A stretch of DNA of 64,000 bases from Pelagicoccus sp. SDUM812003 (GCF_031127815.1 NZ_JARXHY010000017.1:60149-124148); one strand, 5' to 3'; counted from the stretch's first letter, positions 54,000 through 63,644 are shown. Notes: generated from the sequence alone by a model not told the origin. Translations and numbers: made by a program.

Positions 54000-54722
54000 A
54001 TGAACCCAACTCTTCCGCGAATAACTCTCTTCTTCGTCATTTTCGCATCCTTCGTAGGTCTCTCGCATGCAGTCCCATATTCAACATCTGACATTTGGAT
54101 AAACGAGTTCCACTATGATAACATCGGCGGTGATACGTACGAATTCGTCGAAATAGCTTACAAGAACGATCTCGTTTTCACGGATGATCATGATTCACTT
54201 TCCCTCGAGCTTATAAACGGCGACGATAGTGACCGGTATGGTAGAATGAAGCTTGGGCACGCTTATGAAGAGTCCGAAGAGGATGGCTTCAAGTTTCTCG
54301 CTTTCAGGAGGAGCTCGTCGATACAGAACGGACCAGATGGCGTAGCGCTCGTCGTTGGCGGTGAGCTAGTACAGTTCCTGAGTTATGGTGGAATTATCCA
54401 TTCGAACGATTGGAATGTGGATAGCTCTGATATTGGTCTGCAGGAGAGTAACGATTCGACCCAAGAAAAGTATTCCCTGCAGTTAGCGGGCTCAGGCTAT
54501 TCCTACGAAGATTTTTCTTGGATTGGCCCAGCCATCGCCTCTCCAGGAGGGCTCAATGCAGGACAGGAGCTTCTATCAGTTGACCATAGCGAGGAAGAAG
54601 ATGATGATACGTCCCAAGGTCCGGTCGGAACGATCGGAGCCCCCGACTCTGGCATCACGCTCTTGCTCCTAGGTGGAGGCATGCTTCCGCTGATTTTCCT
54701 CCGACGGATTCTAAGGTCCTAG
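54000..54722 (+). CDS. Exosortase substrate: lamin-tail-like protein with VPDSG-type sorting signal
   Basis: From the ATG at 54000 the 240-residue product has a signal peptide (TLPRITLFFVIFASFVGLSH, cleavage near AVP). The main domain, starting IWINEFHYDNIGGDTYEFVE, resembles the lamin-tail domain found in many surface proteins. The end is a sorting signal: PDSG at about 215-218, a hydrophobic stretch (ITLLLLGGGMLPLIFL) and a basic end RRILRS. This fits the VPDSG-CTERM class with A in place of the first V. The exosortase at 61.6 kb should process it. Its TAG stop shares its last bases with a repeat B copy. Confidence 0.82.
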   Translation: MNPTLPRITLFFVIFASFVGLSHAVPYSTSDIWINEFHYDNIGGDTYEFVEIAYKNDLVFTDDHDSLSLELINGDDSDRYGRMKLGHAYEESEEDGFKFLAFRRSSSIQNGPDGVALVVGGELVQFLSYGGIIHSNDWNVDSSDIGLQESNDSTQEKYSLQLAGSGYSYEDFSWIGPAIASPGGLNAGQELLSVDHSEEEDDDTSQGPVGTIGAPDSGITLLLLGGGMLPLIFLRRILRS

Positions 54723-55500
54723 GTGGCGCTCGACGTCCCCGGCGAGCGTTTTTGAGAGCGCGCTTCGGAATGGAGCGAGATGGAATTGCTACGATCCTGG
54801 CGCCAAAAGGCGCAAAACATCGCGCTTCCTGTAGGTCGCCGCGCCGAGGCGACATCACCGGACGGGTCACCGCCCCGTCCTACATGAATCAGCATGAAGG
54901 TGGCGCTCGACGTCCCCGGCGAGCGTTTGGAAAGAGGGCAAACCGCAAAGAGCGCGAAGGTCTCTAAGAACAGTGCAATGGAGAAAGAAAGTCGGACGAA
55001 AGTGGTGCTAACTTTTGGGGGGCTGGGACCGCGAAAAACGCCAAAGTCCGCTAAAAGGTGGCGCTCGACGTCCTCGGCGAGCGTTCAAAGGCTTTTTCCA
55101 ACCGCAAAGGTCGCGAAGCTGAATGAAAGTGAAGCCACGTTCGTGAGAACGCTCTCAGCCAAAGGCTAAACCTGCCGTCGCGCCGCGACACCTACTTGGC
55201 CGCAGGCCAACCTGACCCGAAACGGGAAGAATAAGGTTCAGATCAGCCACCAGCGATTCGCGAGTCGGGACACCTCGCGCCACCCAGTAGTATCGGCGAG
55301 TGAAGGTGGATCGTGGCCTCCGGACGCGATCCTGGCGGCAAAAGACGCAAAAATCGTAATTCCTGTAGGTCGCCGCGCTGAGGCGACAAACGTCGTGACG
55401 GGTCAACGCCCCGTCCTACAGAATTTCATTCGCGAGATTTAGCGCTTTTAGCGGTCCCAAACAGAAAATCCCTTTGCGACCTTCGCGCTCTTCGCGGTTA
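54722..55500. repeat. Repeat island III (families A-E, paralogous to island II)
   Basis: Copies: B 54722-54748, 54899-54925 and 55057-55083; A 54830-54884 and 55363-55420; D 55157-55212; C 55254-55331; E arms at about 54940-54960, 55027-55056 and 55430-55500. Two long stretches match island II in the same order and orientation, with about 230 bp absent between them. The last E pair (55430-55500) ends next to the prsK stop codon. Confidence 0.8.
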
Positions 55501-55507
55501 GGCTAGT

Positions 55508-57619
55508 TCATCCCGCAACCACCGGTAGTCGAATGGTGAATACGCTGCCTTCGCCTTCGGTCGACTCCACCGAAATGCTGCCGCCATGGGCTTTGACGAT
55601 CATCTTGCTTTGGAACATGCCGATGCCGAGGCCATTCTGCTTGGTGGTTTTGAATGGACGGAACAGGGAGTTTCTCAAGAACTCTTCGCTCATGCCTGAA
55701 CCCGTGTCGCGAACGCATATCACTGCCCAGTCCTTTTGACGTGTGAGCTCCAGCTCGATGCGTCCACTTTCGGAAATCGCCTCCGCCCCATTGATGATAA
55801 GGTTCAGCACCACGCTTTTTAGTTTCTCGCGATCCACCTTGGCTCTGATGTCTTTCTGGATGTCAGAGGAGAAGGTTACGTGCTCAGGGCATTGCCAACT
55901 CTCTACGGTTTCGCTGATCAAGGCTCCTAGGTCGCAGGTCTCGCTGTGAATCTCGAGCTCGTTTCTCACCTCGCCTAAGCGTGTAATCAAATCGCTGATA
56001 CGGGTGCTGGTACGCCCCAAGCCGCGCAGGGCGTCTTCCCTGAATTCAGGATTGTCCCAGTGCTTCGGCATGTTCTTGAGCATCAGGTTCAGTGTCGAAA
56101 CTGCGTTCTTGAGGTCATGCACGAAGAAAGTGGCCATGGTCTGGAAGGCCTCGATCTCTCGGGACTGTTCGAGCTGCTTGGTGAGCTCGGCGTTGAGCAG
56201 ACTGGAAGCGATGTGATCCGCGATGCACCTGAGCGTGTCGAATTCCTGCTGGGTGAATTCCAAGGTATTGGTGCGGTCTCCTAGGATGATGAAGCCGACC
56301 ACGGTCTCGCGACCGATCAGAGGCACGAGCACGCGATTTCCTCCTTTGGGGAAGGAACTGGGATTGGAGCGCTTGACCGGTTCCGTCCAGCTCTCGCGCA
56401 AGGACTCCAGATCGATGGGGTCGGGGTGGGACAACAGCTCACGTGAAACGTCGTTGCCTTCGATCGAGGCGCGCTCTCGGCTCAGTTGCCGACTCGTCGC
56501 TTGATCGGACGAAGCGGCGAGCACGAAACAGGAGTTTGCCGTATCGAACAGCCAGATACTAGTCAGCTTGGTGTCGAACAGCCCAGCGAGGAGCCTGGTG
56601 GTCGATTGGCAGATTTCCTTACGTCGCACGCTTTGCGAGGTTGCTTCCGTGACTTTGAGCCAAAGGGTTCGGTAGTCGTAGAGGGGACGCTGGAAATTGC
56701 GGCTTACGAAGCGACGCACCAGTTGGCGCATGCGATCGCTTTGTATGAGCAATCCCAGTCCGACCAACGCAGCGAGAACCAATAGGATCTGGATGACGAA
56801 ACCCTGATCCCCGCCGAGGTGCGAAACGATTTTGGAAAGCACGCCAACCACGATCAGGTAAGCGCCAGCGAGGGTGATGACGACGGAACCGCTGATGATC
56901 GATTGAGACGGGTAGAGGTCGATGTCGAAGCTGCCTTTTCGAAGCACCGAGCGCCCCACGAGCAGCGAGCCGATCAATAGGGCGGCAGCGTTGATGGTCT
57001 CCAGCGACGGATCGATTTGCTGGGCAAGTATGATTTGGCTGCTCGTGAAGAATCGCGCGGCGAACAATACGCCCATGCCATAGAGCATGAACTTGATTTT
57101 CCAGCGCAGGGTGCCGACCGAGGCGCGATAAGTGCGCTCGAGTCCTACCAGAGCCCCGATCATGGAAAGAAGGAGAAGGACCTGCAGGAGAAAGCCAGCC
57201 CAATCCAGTTCGATGATCCAGCGGAATGGCCGATCCGGCACGCTTGCTAATCGAGCAAGGTGGTCGGGGGCGAATGAAACGACGCTCAGCGGGATCAAGA
57301 AGGCCAGCAGGACCACAGGCAGACGCTTCTTCACGTTTGCCAAGACATCGCCGCGTGAGTAGGTGCTGGCGAACATGAGCCAAAGCCCGGGCAGCAGGGC
57401 GGTCGCTGCGAAGCGCCAGCGGATCAGGTCCGCGGTTTCGATGGGGTTCTGGCTTTGCTGGGCGAGAGCGGATAGAAGCTGCTCTCCGGCGAGGGCCAGC
57501 ATGCCGATAGCGAAAGCCCACAACGGGATGCTGCCGCGCCGCTTGGAGAAAAGGGCAACGAATACGAATAGGGATGCGATCGCCGCGCTAGCGTAGGAAA
57601 TGAGGATGGATAGGTTCAA
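55508..57619 (-). CDS. prsK: Membrane histidine kinase, PrsK-like
   Basis: The 703-residue kinase has about nine N-terminal membrane helices (to about 285), a GAF domain (about 315-475, including RVLVPLIGRETVVGFIILGD), a histidine box FFVHDLKNAVSTL with His501, and an HATPase domain with N box LNLIINGAEAI, DTGSGMSEE and GLGIGMFQSKMIVKAHGG. This layout is that of PrsK, the putative sensor kinase of PEP-CTERM/exosortase systems. The PrsR-like regulator at 52-53.5 kb is the likely partner. An E arm lies just upstream of the start. Confidence 0.82.
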   Translation of the reverse strand: MNLSILISYASAAIASLFVFVALFSKRRGSIPLWAFAIGMLALAGEQLLSALAQQSQNPIETADLIRWRFAATALLPGLWLMFASTYSRGDVLANVKKRLPVVLLAFLIPLSVVSFAPDHLARLASVPDRPFRWIIELDWAGFLLQVLLLLSMIGALVGLERTYRASVGTLRWKIKFMLYGMGVLFAARFFTSSQIILAQQIDPSLETINAAALLIGSLLVGRSVLRKGSFDIDLYPSQSIISGSVVITLAGAYLIVVGVLSKIVSHLGGDQGFVIQILLVLAALVGLGLLIQSDRMRQLVRRFVSRNFQRPLYDYRTLWLKVTEATSQSVRRKEICQSTTRLLAGLFDTKLTSIWLFDTANSCFVLAASSDQATSRQLSRERASIEGNDVSRELLSHPDPIDLESLRESWTEPVKRSNPSSFPKGGNRVLVPLIGRETVVGFIILGDRTNTLEFTQQEFDTLRCIADHIASSLLNAELTKQLEQSREIEAFQTMATFFVHDLKNAVSTLNLMLKNMPKHWDNPEFREDALRGLGRTSTRISDLITRLGEVRNELEIHSETCDLGALISETVESWQCPEHVTFSSDIQKDIRAKVDREKLKSVVLNLIINGAEAISESGRIELELTRQKDWAVICVRDTGSGMSEEFLRNSLFRPFKTTKQNGLGIGMFQSKMIVKAHGGSISVESTEGEGSVFTIRLPVVAG

Positions 57620-57631
57620 AGGAGGAGGTTT

Positions 57632-57665
57632 TGACCGCTAAAAAAGCTAAAGACCGCGAAAATCA
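57632..57665. repeat. Single E arm upstream of prsK
   Basis: ACCGCTAAAAAAGCTAAAG and following bases match the E arm. It begins about 12 bp before the prsK start on the reverse strand and so lies in its leader. Confidence 0.6.
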
Positions 57666-57729
57666 AATCTTTGAAGAGTCAGTTTCTCTTAACCGGCGCC
57701 GAACCAAACTTTTTTCTCAATTGGTAGCA

Positions 57730-58416
57730 GGGGCAGTTTCGGACTGTTCGAAAACTGGTCATCACAAAGGTCGCAAAGGTTTTTGGTAAGAGGTTGAACT
57801 TTCAAAAGATCGCGAGTCGGGACGCCTCGCGCCACCATGGAATACTGGTTCGAGGTGGATCGCGGCCTCTGGACGCGATTAGGTTAGGGGATCAGGTTTA
57901 TGGGGCAGTTTCGGACTGTTCGAAAATTGGTCATCACAAAGGTCGCAAAGGTTTTTGGTAAGAAGTTTAACTTTCAAAGATCGCGAGTCGGGACGCCTCG
58001 CGCCACCATGCAATACTGGTTCGAGGTGGATCGCGGCCTCTGGACGCGATTAGGTTAAGGGATCAGGTTTATGGGGCAGTTTCGGACTGTTCGAAAACTG
58101 GTCATCACAAAGGTCGCAAAGGTTTTTGGCAAGAGGTTGAACTTTCAAAAGATCGCGAGTCGGGACACCTCGCGCCACCATGCAATACTGGTTCGAGGTG
58201 GATCGCGGCCTCCGGACGCGATTAGGTTAGGGGATCAGGTTTATGGGGCAGTTTCGGACTGTTCGAAAATTGGTCATCACAATGGGCGCGAAGGTTTTTG
58301 GTAAGAGGTTTAACTTTCAAAAGATCGCGAGTCGGGACGCCTCGCGCCACCATGCAATACTGGTTCGAGGTGGATCGCGGCCTCCGGACGCGATTAGGTT
58401 AGGGGATCAGGTTGAT
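57730..58416. repeat. Four tandem copies of a 172-bp unit containing a C element
   Basis: Units begin at 57730, 57902, 58073 and 58245 (spacings 172, 171 and 172) with GGGGCAGTTTCGGACTGTTC. Each holds an inner inverted segment (AACTGGTCATCACAAAGG...), then a C element (GATCGCGAGTCGGGAC...CTCGCGCCACC...GGTGGATCGCGG...GCGATT). The copies differ at only a few positions. No protein likeness is seen in any frame, and the open frames across copies just repeat MGQFRTVRKLVIT. Confidence 0.85.
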
Positions 58417-58510
58417 TTTAAGTTGTTGGTTCTGCATGGCGATCGCCGGTGTTTGATCAGGACCCTTAGCGACCCTTGAGTCCTTCGTGGTTTGACACAT
58501 TGCTCAGCAA

Positions 58511-61111
58511 CTAATTCCCCGCCTCTAGCTCCGCAAGCGTCGCTTCGACCTTGTCTCGAAGCGTCTTAGGCAGAACGTCCTTGTTCACGCTGCCGAGCAT
58601 AGATTTCGCCTGCTCAGCCTTTCCTTGTTGGGAGAGGGAGATGCCTTGAAGGGCCCTTGCGCTCTGGTTGTCGCGATCGATTTGTCGAACGTCGCCAGCG
58701 AGCGAATACACCTTGTTCGCATTTGCCGGTTCCAGGGTCATGATTTCCGCGATGCCGATCTTTGCGGCAGCGTTGTTTTTACTCAGATCCAGCGCCCTTT
58801 CGAAGTTCGCCTTGGCGTCGCTGCTCTTCCCTTGCGTGAGCTGCAAGCGGGCCAGCGCCGTGTAGGCATAGGAATCGCTAGGCGCTTCGGACAGGCGTTT
58901 TTCGATTGCAGTGATATTCTGAGACGAGGCTGAATCTGTATCGATCTTCAGGATACTCAGACGCTTCCTTGCTTCTTCTTTGCCAGTGAAGTCGTCATCG
59001 CTTTCCGTGGCTTGCGTCAGCAGGCGAATCGCTTCGCTGCGATTGCCAATGGAGTAGTGAGCCGCTCCCAGATGGTAGGCGACCTCAGCGAACTGGCTGA
59101 GCTTGTTGTAGCTGTCTCGCAGCAAGCTAAGCGCCCAGTCGTAGTCGCCACGCTCATACACGATCCAGCCGAGCGTATCCGCAGTGTAAGGGTTGTTTGG
59201 GGCGAGTTCGCGCGCCTTTTGAGCCAGCTGAAAAGCCTCTTCCTTGCGGTTGTATCTTGTTGAATACAGATAGGCCAAATTGTTCAGGGCAGTCACTTCA
59301 TTTGCGTCTGTCTCCAGGATCTTTTTATAAGTTGCTACGGCTTTGTCGTAATCTCCAATCCGTTCGTAGTGACCTGCGATTGCAGTCAGGGCGGGGATAT
59401 CTTTGGCGTTGTTTCTAGCTACCGCTTGGAGTTGCTCAAAGGCTTGTTCAGCTTTGTCTTCGGATTGAAGCAGTCTTGCATAGAGCATGCGAGCCGACCT
59501 ATTCGCAGGATCCAGTTCGATAGCTTTTTGGTAGGTCGCTTCTGCTGCTTCCAGGTCTTTCGTTCGCTCTAAGATTTGGGCCTTGATGGTGTAGAGAGCG
59601 CTCGAGTTAGGAGAGGCTTCGATGGTGCTATCGATTCGATCCAACGCTGAATCGAAGTTGCGCTCACCGACGTCGAGAATAGTGAGTTGCTCGACGGATT
59701 GGAGATGTAAAGGATCCGTTGAAAGGGCTGTTTCGAAGGAGCTCCTCGCATTGGATCGGTCTTTACCTTTCAAAAATGAAACGCCGGACAGGAAAGCGAT
59801 CTGCGCTTTGTCTGTGGTCATGTCCTCGAGTTTCTCGTAGATTGAGACGGCTGCGGCGGTATCGCCCTTCTTGTTGTAGATCTCAGCCAGCAGCAGGTTT
59901 CCTTCTATTGAATTCGGATTCAGTTTCAGAAAGTTTTCCAGAGTAATGATCGCACCGGTGAAATCTTCCTCCTGCCCTTGGATCGAGGACATCAGGGCTG
60001 TTGCTTCAAGGTGCCCAGGTGAGGCGGCAAGTACCTTGGATAGATTGGATTTCGCTTTGCCGAAATCTCGCTTCGCGATGTAGGCGAGAGCGGCTTGGTA
60101 GGTTGAAATCAGATCATTTGGGAAGAGTTGCAGAATCTGCTCGTATTGTTTGATCGCCTCCTCGGTTTTTCCTCCGGCGAGACTCAAGGCTGCGCTCACA
60201 CGCAAGGCGGTGGCATCGACGCGATCGAGACGCAGCGCTTTTTCGACTAGTTTTTTCGCTTCCTCGTTTTTTTGCATTTTTGCTTTTAGCTCCGCCTGAG
60301 CGGTCAGGGCGGGTAGGTAATCTGGAGCCTGATTGAGAAGCGCTTCGAAGTGTTTTTCGGCCGCTTCGTCACCCTCGGTCAGTTGAAGATACTGTCCGTA
60401 GCGAATTTGCAGGCCCGACCGTGCTGGGGCGAACTCGACAGCCCTAGAGAAGGCCTCCTTCGCTTTTTCAGGTTGGTTGGTCGCGACAAGGACCTGGAAT
60501 TGCGCCGCGAGAGCGGTAGGCGATTGTGGATCGAGTTCGAGGGCTTTTAAGAATTCGGACTGAGCAGCTTCAACTTGACGCTGCTTCAGCTTGAGGGCTC
60601 CCAATGCGACGTGGATCTCTGGGGTGGGTGGTAGCTGTCGCAAGATTGCGTCAGTCTTAGATACAGCCTCTGCATCACTCGCCAGTTCCGCTAAAATGAT
60701 GGGAGCCTCAGAGTGCGAAGGATCAAGCTCTAGGGCTTGTTTCGCATCTGCGAATGCCTCCTTTCTCAGTCCTGCCGCCATCTCGATCGCGGCCAGCGTA
60801 GCTAGGCTTCGAGCATCATTCGGGTTCGCTTGTTTGGCGGCAGACAGAGCTTGGTAGGCGTCGCGTATGCGGCCTTGCTTGCTGTAGACCTCGCCGATCA
60901 AGGATAGGGCCGAAGCATTCTGCCTATCGATTTTAAGGGCGTTTCTGAGTTCTATCTCTGCAGCGGCGTAGTTGTTCTCCGCTACAAACCCTTCCGCTTT
61001 TTCGATGTAGAGGTTCGGATCATCCGATCCGCCGCAGCCTGTCAAGAAGGCCAATGCGAACAGTGGAACGATTGCGATTAGGATTTGGATACAGGGAGTT
61101 TTGGATTTCAT
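58511..61111 (-). CDS. prsT: TPR-repeat lipoprotein, PrsT-like
   Basis: The 866-residue lipoprotein has lipobox LTGC (Cys26) and then many TPR units (about 20), for example ENNYAAAEIELRNALKIDRQ, RIRDAYQALSAAKQANPND and DYDKAVATYKKILETDANEV. Length and layout match PrsT, the TPR protein that accompanies PEP-CTERM exosortases and is thought to help export or assemble exopolysaccharide. It is convergent with nothing and stands between the tandem repeat and the exosortase, all on the same strand as prsK. Confidence 0.85.
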   Translation of the reverse strand: MKSKTPCIQILIAIVPLFALAFLTGCGGSDDPNLYIEKAEGFVAENNYAAAEIELRNALKIDRQNASALSLIGEVYSKQGRIRDAYQALSAAKQANPNDARSLATLAAIEMAAGLRKEAFADAKQALELDPSHSEAPIILAELASDAEAVSKTDAILRQLPPTPEIHVALGALKLKQRQVEAAQSEFLKALELDPQSPTALAAQFQVLVATNQPEKAKEAFSRAVEFAPARSGLQIRYGQYLQLTEGDEAAEKHFEALLNQAPDYLPALTAQAELKAKMQKNEEAKKLVEKALRLDRVDATALRVSAALSLAGGKTEEAIKQYEQILQLFPNDLISTYQAALAYIAKRDFGKAKSNLSKVLAASPGHLEATALMSSIQGQEEDFTGAIITLENFLKLNPNSIEGNLLLAEIYNKKGDTAAAVSIYEKLEDMTTDKAQIAFLSGVSFLKGKDRSNARSSFETALSTDPLHLQSVEQLTILDVGERNFDSALDRIDSTIEASPNSSALYTIKAQILERTKDLEAAEATYQKAIELDPANRSARMLYARLLQSEDKAEQAFEQLQAVARNNAKDIPALTAIAGHYERIGDYDKAVATYKKILETDANEVTALNNLAYLYSTRYNRKEEAFQLAQKARELAPNNPYTADTLGWIVYERGDYDWALSLLRDSYNKLSQFAEVAYHLGAAHYSIGNRSEAIRLLTQATESDDDFTGKEEARKRLSILKIDTDSASSQNITAIEKRLSEAPSDSYAYTALARLQLTQGKSSDAKANFERALDLSKNNAAAKIGIAEIMTLEPANANKVYSLAGDVRQIDRDNQSARALQGISLSQQGKAEQAKSMLGSVNKDVLPKTLRDKVEATLAELEAGN

Positions 61112-61165
61112 GATGGATGGTGGAGATAGGCTGACGGAAAATCGAAAAAGGAAGATGGTATTTTT

Positions 61166-61556
61166 TAACCGCTAAGGACGCTAAAGACCGCAAAGGGTTT
61201 GAGGTAGGGTTTGGGCGCCGTGCCAAACCTCTCTCGGTTTAAGCTGGTTGATGATGAAAGTGATGATTGTTAGTTCGGTTGTTGCGGTCTGGCACGGCGG
61301 CCAGACCCTACCTTTTTATGTTTGTTTTTCCTTTTGCGAGTTTTAGCGATCGGGATAGATCCTCGATCACAGATTACCGATCCGAGCTATTCCTCGATCA
61401 GATTTTTGAATTAGCTATTTTCAGATTCGAATGAAGCCGAGATCGTTGTGCTAGGTAGCGGCTATCTATTTTTACTTTCGCGTTATTTAGCGTTTTTAGC
61501 GGTAGAGAAATTTCGTCATTCTTTCTTCTTTGAGTTCTTGGCGACCTTCGCGGTTA
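61166..61556. repeat. Intergenic repeat block with nested inverted repeat (E arms, F hairpin)
   Basis: An E arm at 61166-61196 (AACCGCTAAGGACGCTAAAG) and opposed E arms at 61478-61503 and 61539-61556 (...CTTCGCGGTT) enclose a second inverted repeat, F, at 61202-61229 and 61286-61313: AGGTAGGGTTTGGGCGCCGT... and the opposite ...ACGGCGGCCAGACCCTACCT. The 56-bp F loop has no likeness to anything I know. The region lies between prsT and the exosortase gene. Confidence 0.7.
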
Positions 61557-61584
61557 AGGCTCTCTTCAGGTAAGTGAATACGGA

Positions 61585-62529
61585 TCACCGGTCAACGATC
61601 CGAGCTTCGCTCGGTCTCTCGCTCCTGCGAAACAGCCATAGGGTCAGAAATAGCGGGATTAGGGTGACAGCGAAAAGAGGTTGACCGCCATGATTGTGAA
61701 ACCAGCCGTCAATCATCTCTGGTCCAGTATGGTAGCATTGCCAAGCGAGTACTAAGATGCGAATGGCGTTTCTTAAAATTCCAATGGGGATCACGAGCAT
61801 CACAAAGACGCTTCGTTTCCATTGTGTTTTTAGGAAGAGATAGGAACCAACTGTGCTGACAATGAATAGCACCAAGCTTGATCGAAGGCCACTGCACTCG
61901 GGAGCGACCTCCATGCTTATGGTTGGCATGTGAAAAACGAGTCCTTCCTCTCTAAACACGGGAATGCCTGCGATTTGGATAAACCAGAAGGAGACTTCGG
62001 CCGAAGCGTGTTGAAGAAACGTTTGGATGCCAATCCGCAGCTCCGCGGGAAAGGGGGCGATGAAGACCAGAAAGAGGATTGGAAAAATCTGCTGGCGGAG
62101 GGTGGCCGTGCCGAAGCTCAGGAAGCAAAGAGCGATGACGAAGCAGGCGTAGGAAAAAATGGAGTAGGCAAGGTAGCTTTCCAGCTGATCGGGATCGCTA
62201 AGGTCGAAACTGCTGGTGAAGAAGACCAGCAGCGAGAGGGCTCCCACGGCGAGCGGAACAAGGGCCAACAGCGGTTTGCTCGGCGAAGGAGCAGGACGCT
62301 GTTGTCTTCGGTTGTCCCAGACAAGATAGATCGAGACCGCCGGGATCAAGATCACATGCGAATAGAGGTCGCTGCTGATGGCCAAGCTCCAGAGCAGCCT
62401 CAACGGGACGAAGTAGATGGCGGAGAGGACGAGAATACCCGCTGCCAAATAGAGGATCGGTTTGGAAGGTCCGTTTGATCCTTTTTCAGGCGAGAGAGGG
62501 GCGTTGGCAGGCTCAGGCAGTTTGGACAT
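61585..62529 (-). CDS. xrt: Exosortase
   Basis: The 314-residue integral membrane protein has about eight helices and the exosortase catalytic triad: Cys212 in APECSGLRSS, Arg257 in RNAIRI and His278 in GWFHNHGG. The N-terminal segment SSDLYSHVILIPAVSIYLVW is also typical. It is a transpeptidase-like enzyme that cleaves C-terminal sorting signals of secreted proteins. It lacks the EpsI domain fused in some classes. The PDSG-signal substrate at 54 kb suggests the VPDSG class (XrtC), though the class is inferred. Confidence 0.88.
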   Translation of the reverse strand: MSKLPEPANAPLSPEKGSNGPSKPILYLAAGILVLSAIYFVPLRLLWSLAISSDLYSHVILIPAVSIYLVWDNRRQQRPAPSPSKPLLALVPLAVGALSLLVFFTSSFDLSDPDQLESYLAYSIFSYACFVIALCFLSFGTATLRQQIFPILFLVFIAPFPAELRIGIQTFLQHASAEVSFWFIQIAGIPVFREEGLVFHMPTISMEVAPECSGLRSSLVLFIVSTVGSYLFLKTQWKRSVFVMLVIPIGILRNAIRILVLAWQCYHTGPEMIDGWFHNHGGQPLFAVTLIPLFLTLWLFRRSERPSEARIVDR

Positions 62530-62635
62530 AGGAGGGATGGATCGGATCGTTGAGCTGAAATCGTTGCTCTACGATCTAGACTAGGTATAGCGGCCTAAGG
62601 CAACGATTCTTGAGCGAAGATTCACTAACTTTTTC

Positions 62636-63155
62636 TAACCGCTAAAGAACGCTAAGGCTCGATAAAAGGTGGCGCTCGACGTCCCCGGCGAGCGTTGTAG
62701 GAGGGTTAACCAAGGAGAACGCGAAGTTTTCGGAGGAGATTTGCCACCAACAGGCGCAAAAAGTCTTATCCGGTGTAGGTTGCCGCACTGAGGCGACAAA
62801 CGTCGTGACGGGTCACCGCCCCGTCCTACATGATTCAGATTGAGGGTGGCGCTCGACGTCCCCGGCGAGCGTAAGAAGGGGTGAGCTAACCGCATAGAGC
62901 GCGAAGGTCTCTAAGAACAGCGGAATGGAGAAAGAAAGTCGGACGAAGAGGTTTCGATGGGCGGCGGCTGGAACCGCGAAAAACGCCAAAGGCTCGCTAA
63001 AAGGTGGCGCTCGACGTCCCCGGCGAGCGTTGTAGGAGGGTCAACCACGGAGATTGCGGAGTTTTCGGAGGAGATTTGTCACCAGGAGGCGCAAAAAGGG
63101 TAGGTCGCCGCGGTGAGGCGACAAACTCTATGACGGATCAGCTCCTTGTCCTACT
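62636..63155. repeat. Repeat island IV (families A, B, E)
   Basis: Copies: E 62636-62666; B 62668-62694, 62845-62871 and 63003-63029; A 62774-62830, plus a degenerate A at 63099-63155; E-type stretches at 62885-62910 and 62970-63000. The 62885-63030 stretch matches part of islands II and III (CTCTAAGAACAGNGGAATGG and following). In the A copy a stem base changes from C to T opposite G, so pairing is kept as a G-U. Confidence 0.78.
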
Positions 63156-63644
63156 TGAGCTCGATCTCCCGGCGAGTGTAGGATTGATTGTTACATCGCA
63201 GAGAGTGAAAAGGGCTCGAGGCCACTTCGTCGATCGATTCTAGTAAATTGCGAATTGCTATTCGATTTGTATTCCAGATCGTCGCCCGCGTCTGCTCGGA
63301 CCTAACGGGCAGGTTCGTTCCCGCCGCGACTCTGTACTCAGCTTCCTCAGCGAGCCTCTTCTTGTCTAGCTCGTCGTACAGAAAGGCTGTAGAAAGTTTT
63401 AATTGGCCTGTCTGAAGAAATCCTGAGGTGGATTACCTTTCACAAAGAACAGACCAAATCTCCGGTTTTCCGTGACCTGCTAGGGAGTCGGGAGGGTTAG
63501 AAAATGTAATTTGTAAGGAATCTTTTACTAATGAGAAGCGGTACTCGATAGAGTGGTTCCTCTATTTTGAATAGGTTAAAAGAATATATAAGTATTTGAT
63601 AGGTAGTTGTTAATGATGATTGAGATACAAGGCTGGGAATTGTT
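63156..63644. other. Non-coding region upstream of the last gene
   Basis: No repeats are seen after 63155. The last 150 bp before 63645 are strongly A+T-rich, as common upstream of sigma-54 promoters where an activator or bending protein binds. A GTAA...TTAC pair at about 63511-63526 is a weak operator candidate. The reverse-strand open frame across 63497-64000 has no supporting features. Confidence 0.45.

Noticed and set aside
57730..58416. CRISPR array
   Set aside because: The repeated unit is 172 bp, there are no unique spacers, and no cas genes are present.
58071..58479. Small proteins beginning MGQFRTVRKLVIT
   Set aside because: They are translations of the tandem repeat, with no ribosome site and no family.
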